From assembly GCA_964030785.1 (NCBI GenBank), contig OZ034968.1, positions 54,967,730-55,031,729 of the forward strand: a stretch of DNA of 64,000 nt, in the 5' to 3' direction. Origin of the DNA: Siderastrea siderea (taxonomy: Eukaryota; Cnidaria; Anthozoa; Scleractinia; Rhizangiidae). This document shows positions 43,101-52,100 of the stretch, piece after piece (position 1 is the stretch's first letter; each line of letters starts with the position of its first letter). The position numbers and the translations under genes were made by a program. The notes beneath the pieces were generated by a model. That model did no database searches. It was not told where the DNA came from and saw only the letters and a list, made by a program, of their open reading frames with translations.

Positions 43101-46100
43101 GAGTTCGGGTCGTACGTGCAACGCGACCACAAAAGCAATTACAATTGCCAACCGAAGGGCAAACACGCGTGAACATCAAAATTTAAATGCAAGCTCCAAA
43201 ATAAGATAAGTTTTCTTTCCTCTTTTTTTTCTTCTTCTAGCGCTTACGTTTGCATTTACGTTACGTGTGAACATCAACCTCGTTCCCAAAGACCCTGGGA
43301 ACGAGGTTGTGTGAACACCTCTTGCATGGCTCTCGTTTCGTCTATGTTTGCGTTTGCGTCAAAAGTGTGAACCAGACTAAAGAATGACATAATTTTTCAT
43401 TTCCAGTGTTATTGATTGCCGATAAGAAAAATCACAAAAGAAATAAAATAACTAACTAAACAGAAAACATTCTACACAGACATCTCCTTCTACACAACTA
43501 GAGTAAAAAACGCCTCGGCTCACAGGCCGACCAATACTACGAGACAACGTGACTCTAGTCTTAACAGTATTGCAAGTTCTTGTTAGAGAGATGTGAATTA
43601 TGAGGGCACGTATGTATGGGAATACAGCATTTTAAAAGTTAGAAATTAAAATGTTTAATAAATAATATTAAATTATCCTATTGCCATATATTTGATGTTG
43701 TTGAAGATAAATAGTCTTCGCTATTGACACGTTTACGAATGAAAACGATGGAACACTCTACTTTGAAATTAGATGTAGTTATTAAGATGTTTTAAAGCAC
43801 GGCCAAACCGTTTGGTGTCTTCACACGTAATCGATGCATTTAGAACTCCGTTCAACTTCAATCGCCCTCGTTCGTATAAGTTAAGACGGGAGGCCTAACC
43901 GCATGGGAAAAACCTCCGATCTGATTTCATATAAGGAATTTTGAACACGAATACAAGACGGGGCCTTAGTTAAACAATGGTGCGTTGGTCGGTTGCGTCA
44001 AATGCTTACCTTAACGTATCTATGCCACCCCAATAGACTATTCGACATTTGTTGCCAGATGCCCAATCAAATTTGCCGGCTGTTGATATAAGTAATAAAA
44101 ACCAAGACGTTACCTTGGCAACCATAAAGCTCTATCCGTAGGCAAATAGCCTGATGCCACGTCATCGGTCGAATTCGCACACATTTTGCAACAAAGGGAA
44201 GAAGAAACGTTTTCGTTGCCACTTTGTCTTCATCGACATTGCCATTAATCTCCTATGGAAAAAAAATAATTAAAATTGTAGCTTCCTGCCTAAATACACC
44301 TTATTAAGCAAACGCTGTTGGGTAAACATTGAAATATATATATATATAAAAGAATGGACGCATTGTACTTCTAAGACGAATAACACTGTCAAGCTTGTGA
44401 ATATGCCACTGATTTATTAGTGCTCAGGATTTTTGTCTTCTAAGAAAAACTTCAGTCTTCAGAGTATTGCTTGTTAATGCCATGTCCTTGCAACGCGCAT
44501 TCTTTTTGAGAACCAACACATACGCTTTCCTTTCTCCAAGAAAAACCCTTGAGGAACATCGTTAACGGTTTTTTATTTCATTCTCAAGTATTGAATTTCT
44601 AGCTTTCTCAATGGTTCATGGCACACAGATTATCAGCGAATAACCGTTTGTTTTGCCTTATAAGGAAACTGGATGCCATGTTAACTGCTGCGGCGTTCAA
44701 AAACGTCTTGTCCAAAATATGGCAAAAAAAGTGAGGAACGCTTACCTAAGTTGAGAATCTAGCACAAAAATTATTCCACTCGAGCTTGTTGAATGTGAAG
44801 TGATTATCATCAGCTCGGAGCTACAGGTCTCGCACGTGGTTGGTCATTTAATACCTCAAATGCAACGTGCGATGGTAGAATAATACTTTGATACTTTTTA
44901 CCCACAAAAAAGTGTTGAAATAAGTTGACAAGAGGAAAACCCTTCAAGGGCGCAGAAAGGAAGGTCGTGAAGCGATGATGACTCATTGCTGATCTTTCAG
45001 TAAAAACAAATAGTACAAAATTCTCACTCCGAGGGGTGTTTTTCCGAATATTTGAAATAAGAATATTCGAAAATTTTTCACATATTTATTTCTCTTCCAA
45101 AATGAATATTTATCGAGGCTTGACAACTTCCGGGATACTCAATACCTCCACTTGTCCTAGCCTTGTGTAATTTGTCCATTTCTCGCCATCTTCACTGTGT
45201 TCTATAAAATACATCTTTACCCAAGCCTTCTCAGTTGGAGATCCTTGAGTCCTCAGCTGACGAATCTCGCGGACCTGTGCAAACTGAACCTGGAGGTACT
45301 GGGACCCATCATTTGTGGCTGAGCACCAGGCTCCGTCCGGATTATACAGACGGCCAACCCAAGGTTGGTAGCCTGGGCCCAAGTGAGAGGAAGCTGTCAT
45401 CGCATTGTTAGGAATTTCCCCGGTGCCAGCGCCAAGATCATCTACGCATTCTGCAGGAAACAGCAGAAAGGGAAGAGAGTCAAATCCGGCAGTGCAAATT
45501 GTCTCGCGCCCCATTTCTGAGCGCCTTGCCATTTTTTACGCCAATAGATATCAATTTTATGTAAATGAATGCAAATGAAGGCAAATGCAAGTACATTTAT
45601 GCAAGGTGAAAGCCCTCATTTTTAATAGTAAAGAAAATAATAAAATAAATTAAAAAATAAATTGAAATTTGCAGTGGCATCTGATTCCAGATGGAAATGG
45701 AATTCAGAAATGTTGGTTTTTGTATATGGAGGATAGCCAGATTACCCGGAGAAAAACCCTCGGAGCAAGGACGAGAACCAGCAACATCACCAAACAACGA
45801 CATTGGCTTAGCTCAAATCACCATTTCATTCATATAACAAAAAACGAAACGGCTGAGGCTGGGACTAGCCCGTAATGAAAATGCATTTTCAAGCCAAAAA
45901 TGACATTTTGTGGTTATTACATCAGGACATTTTAGCTCAATTGTCCAAACTGTTGTTTGTAATATGGAAACTTAATTCCTCTTCTATTTCGAGGAAATAT
46001 TTAATGTTTAATGTTTAATTATGCTTTGCCATAAAAAACCTACAACAAACAAAGAACAAAGGGATGACGCCTTTTATTCCTCCCCTCTAGTTATTTCTTT

Positions 46101-49100
46101 TTTCTCCTACTCGCCCCCCCCCCTCCCTTCCCAAACAAACAAACAATCTTTTAGGAAAGTTAATTTTATAACAAGAAGCAGCAATGAATCGGCAGGAGGG
46201 CAGACATTTCCTTTGATTTCACGAGCAAAAATTTCTCGATTTTTGTATTTCATCTCTGCCCAAATTCATACGATCCCTCTCGTTTAGTAATGTTCTGCTT
46301 TCTTTCCACTCAATCAGTTCTTTATAAATATATATAAAAAATTCTTTGATATTATAATAATACAATTGATGACCTTATAAATGGTACAAGGGCCATGGTC
46401 AATCAAGGCTAGTTTTGGCTGGAATAGTAGAATTATTAGTATCAAAAGGACGGTTCTTGATTGGTGGAGAAACATGTAGGTTAGCGTTAAGTACCTTTGC
46501 ATCCGTAGATTTCTACCCTCATACAGTTTAGAACTTTAAATGCTTTGGGATAAATTCGAATGTATCGAGTAATCAGCTGGTTGTTTAGTTTTCGTACTTC
46601 AACAATAACAGGGTTAGTGTTGCCCTCAAACTCCTGCAAAAAGATCAAAAATGAAATAAGCTGCTTTACTGGCTTTTTGAGGTAAGAAAATAAGCCTACA
46701 AACAAGAACTTGGTGATCGCTCTATTACGTTTGCCTCGAGTTCGCTTTGAGTTACGTCGCGTTTTTGTCCTGTTGTCCTCTCTCCAGCCCTACGTTTATC
46801 TCGCGTTCAACTCGTTTAACCTTGGGTTGGCCTCAGGCTCGCCTTGCGTCCATCTTGTTTTCGGTTCGCGTTGGCCTCGCACTCACCTCACGTTCGCCGT
46901 CACGTTCACCCTCACGTTTGCCTCATGTACTTTTACCTCGTGTTTTCCTCGCTCAAGCTCATCTTGGGTTTTTACAAGTTCGTACGCCTTGCGATTATCG
47001 CACGCCCACCTCGTGTTCGTCTCGCGTTTACGTCGGGCTTGCCTCACGTTCGCCTCGCCCTTCCCAAGAAGTTAAATTGCCCATGGATTAACTGATCCCG
47101 GCTATGTCCATTTGATACCCGAATGAAGCAAACATAAATAGATGATTAACTTAGCTTTCCTTGTCAACAAACATACCTTTACTTCTCCGCCTTCGTGGTA
47201 CTCCTTCCAATCATCACCATTGTCGCTATACGATATAGTGAAGAATTTCACAAAGGCTTTCCTCGGAATGTACTTTGTTTTAAAGCAGGTTTTATTTAGA
47301 GTTGTGTTAACAGTAAAGTTATCCATGTCAATGTTTGCTTCAACTGAAGAGTTTTGCATAGCAGCATTGTTCGCCAGTGTGATGTTCCCTGAAGAATTGT
47401 TAGCCAAAGTGATGTTGTTTGCTTCAAAGGAAGAGTTTTGTCCGGCGGTATTGTTCAACAGTGTGATATTCTCTGAAGAATTGTTAGCCAAAGTGATGTT
47501 GTCTGCTGCAACTGAAGAGTTTTGTCCCGCCATATTATTGGAGTTGTTAGCCATTGTGACGTTCTCTGCTAGGGAAGAGTTGATTGATCCAATCTCATTT
47601 GCCAAGGAACTGTTGTGAAATAAGAACAATCAGTGAGGTTATGCAGCATTGAATTTCAAATTTACAATTTTTGTTGTTATTATGTCTACAGCCAGTTACC
47701 ACGCGGATTTTCAGGGGTCTATTGTGTCTTATTAATCATTGTGTCGTATTGTGACCTCTCTATATCTGACACAGCAACAAATCAATATTAATCTAATTCT
47801 AATACCGTGGAAGAAACCTAAAGTTTGGCCCTTTCTTCAGTATTTTGTAAGTGATAAACTTAGTTACTTAGGGGAGATAACAATTCGTATATTATTTCAC
47901 ATGGAGGCTACGAACAGGATGCTAGTCACAAGCTTTTGTCGGGGCGCGAACTTTAGTGTCTCCTACGAGAGCACACTAGGGAGACCCTTAGTACCCCGGG
48001 TGGCTTGGCTCTCTCCCCTCGTCGATTTTTCCTGTGGTTTTGTCCCACTAATTTGGCCCACTCAAAGGCGATTTCATATGAAAGTATGTAGCAGACATTT
48101 TGCTTAAATATTCCTGACCAAGTAGCTCTGCAACTCCATTCCGTGGAATTTTTTCGTCTGAATTCAGTTACCAGGCTCAGGCAACAGCCTTGTTTTTGTT
48201 TTTCACGTAAGCCTGATCTGTATCGGTGCATAAAAATTTGGATATACGAGGCTTAAAGTAAATGTAACCGTTGCTGTTTAGCTGTTAGCTGTGCCCTTTT
48301 ACTAAATACCCAAGTCCTCTATAAACCAGAAAAATGGTATAAGACAACAGAAAACCGACAAATAAACTTCGCCTTTGAGTAGCATATTGAATTCTGCAAT
48401 TTAAGATTCAACTAACGGTTACGTGTTTTACTTCGCTCATCGAAGCGGAAGTCTTAAGACACAAGCAAGTTCAGTTCATCAGGTTTAAGCAGTCACGATC
48501 ATGCGCTCTAATTGGATGGAATTTGATCCAATTTTTTTTCACGGCCTGTCGGTTGTAGCAGACAAATATGTTTGTTTGTTTGGTTCTGAAGTTCAGAGTT
48601 CGCGGGCTACAATGTTTTCCTGAAGGGTGCACGTGCAATCACGTGCAGAGGATCAGGGGTAAACGTACCTGCAATTTATTTGTATCTTCTTCTCAATCAC
48701 CCACTCGTGAAGATCATTTCCTTGTATAGCGATCATGCTAACCTGAAACCTTTCGCCAAGGTCAATCTGCAGATACGAATCCAGATCGGTCCTGTTCCCG
48801 CACCAGGAACCACTACCCGTCATGCCATTTAAGCGGCCATGGAATGGCTCAAACCCAGGCCCCAGCACAGACGATGACCTCATTGCTTCGTTAGCAATGA
48901 TCCCTTCTGCGACACCAAATGGATCCAAACAAGCTGACAAGTAACAAGGTTAACTTTTAGAAAAAAAGAAACTTAAAAATTCAAATCCAGAGGATATTTA
49001 TCAATCACCCAAGTCTAATTTCAATAAACGTGAAATTAGAAATTTAAAGATAAGGACAATGTTACTGAATAAATATTCTTGTATTCTTGGGGTTAGCCCT

Positions 49101-52100
49101 TGTGCTATTAAAATACGCCGAAAGGGAAACATAAGGTCGCTAAACTATTAAACGACATTGTAAGATGCACGATCAAACCTTGCACGGCCCTGATGAACCA
49201 TTTTTATCTATTCATTTATTAATTTACTTATTAATTAATTAATTTATTTATTTATGTATTTATTTATGTGTTTATTTTTTGTCTATTTATTTATTTATTT
49301 ATCTATCTATTTATTATTATTATTATTATTATTGTTATTATTATTATTATTTTATTATTATTTTATTGAGGTTCACCACAAGACAGAAATGTAAGATACG
49401 AGGAACAGAAGGAAGAATACGAGGGAAACACTAATAGCGATTAAATAGGAAAAAAGCTTTAAACTGTGGCAAGGTTCAAGCTCCATTTGCTCTGTTTATT
49501 AAAAAGGGGCTGGAGGAGTTACAATTGAACAGTTTGACTCTTTTAGTCCGTTAGACTGGTCTCGGGCTTTGCCTCACCTAACAAATGCAGCTTAAATGAC
49601 GTTTTCTAAAAAGAGCACCAAAAAATTACCAATTTCTCAGTAAAAAATGTCCATTTCCTTCTTTTACCTTGGCAGCCATAGATTTCAAGTCTCATACAAA
49701 CTTCTGAAATAGCTCGCTTGGGGTAGATTCGTATCATCTTTGCTCTTACTGGGAACGACAGATTGTGCATCACAATTTCCCTACTGTTCAACAAATAGTT
49801 GCGACGAAACATCTGCAAAGGAAACGAGTATTAGGTAAGATAATTGCCATAGTTTGATACCGTAGAAACATGTTGATTTTCATTGTTTTCTGACTCAATC
49901 GATAAAAACAAACTGCAAAAAATATTTTTCTGTCTCAAAATTAAACATATTTTAGTGGAAAGTACAAACGAAAACCTCAAAGTAATCCGGCTTCAGAGAA
50001 CATTTTTCTTGCGGGAACTCAGCGGGCAATCCCGAGCGGGCAAGGTGGCTCCATCTTGCCCGCTCGGGTAGCCAATTAGAGCGCAGGATTTGGTTCATCA
50101 CACAGCCAGTTATATAAGGCAGGTTATTTTGTACCTTAATGGTTCCATTTTCCATGTAATCAAACCAGGCAAGTCCTCTGCTGAAAGCCATAGTGAATTC
50201 ATACACAAAGCCCATATGTGTCCCTTGATTCGCTACAGCAGTGATGTAATGTTCAGTGTCCAAGGAAATCTGGTACCATTCCTGATCACTCGACAGACCA
50301 GCGCACCATCCACTCACTGTATCATTTATTCGTCCATTCCATTTCTCCCAGTAGCCTCTGTCTCTGGAGGCGTGCAGAGCTCCTGGTGGGATTTTGAAGT
50401 TTCCCATTCCCAGGGCAGAGTTGCACATGTCTGAATAACATAAATGAAGAAAATACAGATCGTGTCACAACGCGATGGCAGGTATCAGGCCTCGAAATAT
50501 CGACCTTCAGATCTGAAGTCCAACGCTTAACCACTACACCAAAGCGCCCCACAAGGGAAGTTTATCTTTTTCTTCTTTTCAAAAGAAAATTTGTTAGGGA
50601 GGACTGCGAGGACAATTTTATAATTTTTCTTTCAGAAAACCTGCTCAGCATTATCTGAATCCGCTGAGTTATCATCGGTGTCAGAAACACATAACAGAAT
50701 GAAATTTAGCAAGACAATATTTGGATGGATGGCAACATAGATGATTTACCGTTGTTGTTCTCGGGAAAAGAGCCTAAGCGACACGGCAAGCTTAACTTTT
50801 AATTTACATTTATCCTGCCCCTCTCCAAAATATATACCACAACAAGAAACACTATTGTTCAGGGGCTTGCTCTGTTTGCTGGAAATGGTGTTTGACAATG
50901 AATCAACAATCTCAGATTTCTTTGTGGATAAACTTTGGCTACGTGGCTGGCCACATAGCCGCTTTAATAATCGTTTCAATTCAATATCAGTTACAGGCAA
51001 ATGAAAGGAAGCCCTACCCAGCAAAGGTGAGGGCAAAAATCCCCATCTATAGTCATCATGTAATAGCTATATGTGGCTAGAACAAGGGTGGTGGGGAGTG
51101 GGTAAAGTAAAGAAGGCAACGATCAACCACTTTTGTTTTTGCCGTGTCCGGCCAAAACCACGAGGCATGGATAGATCGCCTAGAGTGTTCCCACAATGTT
51201 CAATGTGTTGCCCTCCCCCCCCCCCCCCTCCCATTGAAATACCCCAACCAGCATAACAGTTCCGTTTAAATATTAGCCGAGGGGCAGCATAAAATTTTTA
51301 TTGTCTGGACAATAATTTATTTCTATATTTGTTATTAATGCCCTGCTTTTCCAAGACAAATCTCTGCAAACATGACACTGTTGGGTAAATTCCAGTTTGG
51401 AGTGGCAAGGGTTGTTGCGACCTTTTGCTTGGTGCTCTTACCCGAATGGCAAAAGTTGCAGTTAAATTTTTGTTAAATTGAACAGTCTCTCCACGTTTTT
51501 CTTCCCTTTTTGTGCTTGATATAAACACATGAACAGTATACGAGGTCTATTGGTTGGAAGTGTATAGAACTAAAAACATACCACTTGCTTCTAAAATACA
51601 ATCAAAACGTAGTCATATGAGAGAAGAAAGAAGCAACTCACCTTTGAACAGTAAAGAATTTCCATTTTCAAAGATCTGCAATCAAAATCAATAACGAAAA
51701 AAAAAACAAAAATGTTAATAATTGATCTACGATTAAATTCTTAAAGAGAATTTATATTTTGCTCCAGATTAAACATCTCAGTGCTTGTATCGAAGATTGC
51801 AAGTTTCATCATTCTCACCCACGCCCTTCACTTGCCGAACTGAATTTTTCGACCATACATTAAACCGTGATCTAGAGTTGACTAATATCTACAAGTATTT
51901 TGTTTTACCGGCTCTCATGCACTTTTACATTTACGGACCGGCAAAGAAAGCGCGCGCGGGGCAGCACGGGTCATATGAAAAAAACAGGAAGCCAATTTTT
52001 TTTTTAATTTTTTCATTCTGGAGCGGGTTTGCGATTGAAAATTCAGCTTGATGGTGTAACACTGATCTCAAGGCAATCTCCATCTCTGCAAAAAGGTTTC

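Noticed and set aside
46710..47095. Three overlapping plus-strand frames
   Set aside because: They come from the 12-base minisatellite, which lacks stops in several phases.
47142..47618. Long open frame on the plus strand across exon 6
   Set aside because: It is the antisense of the Asn-rich exon. Repeat composition keeps both strands open; only the minus strand has phase-matched splice sites and domain sequence.
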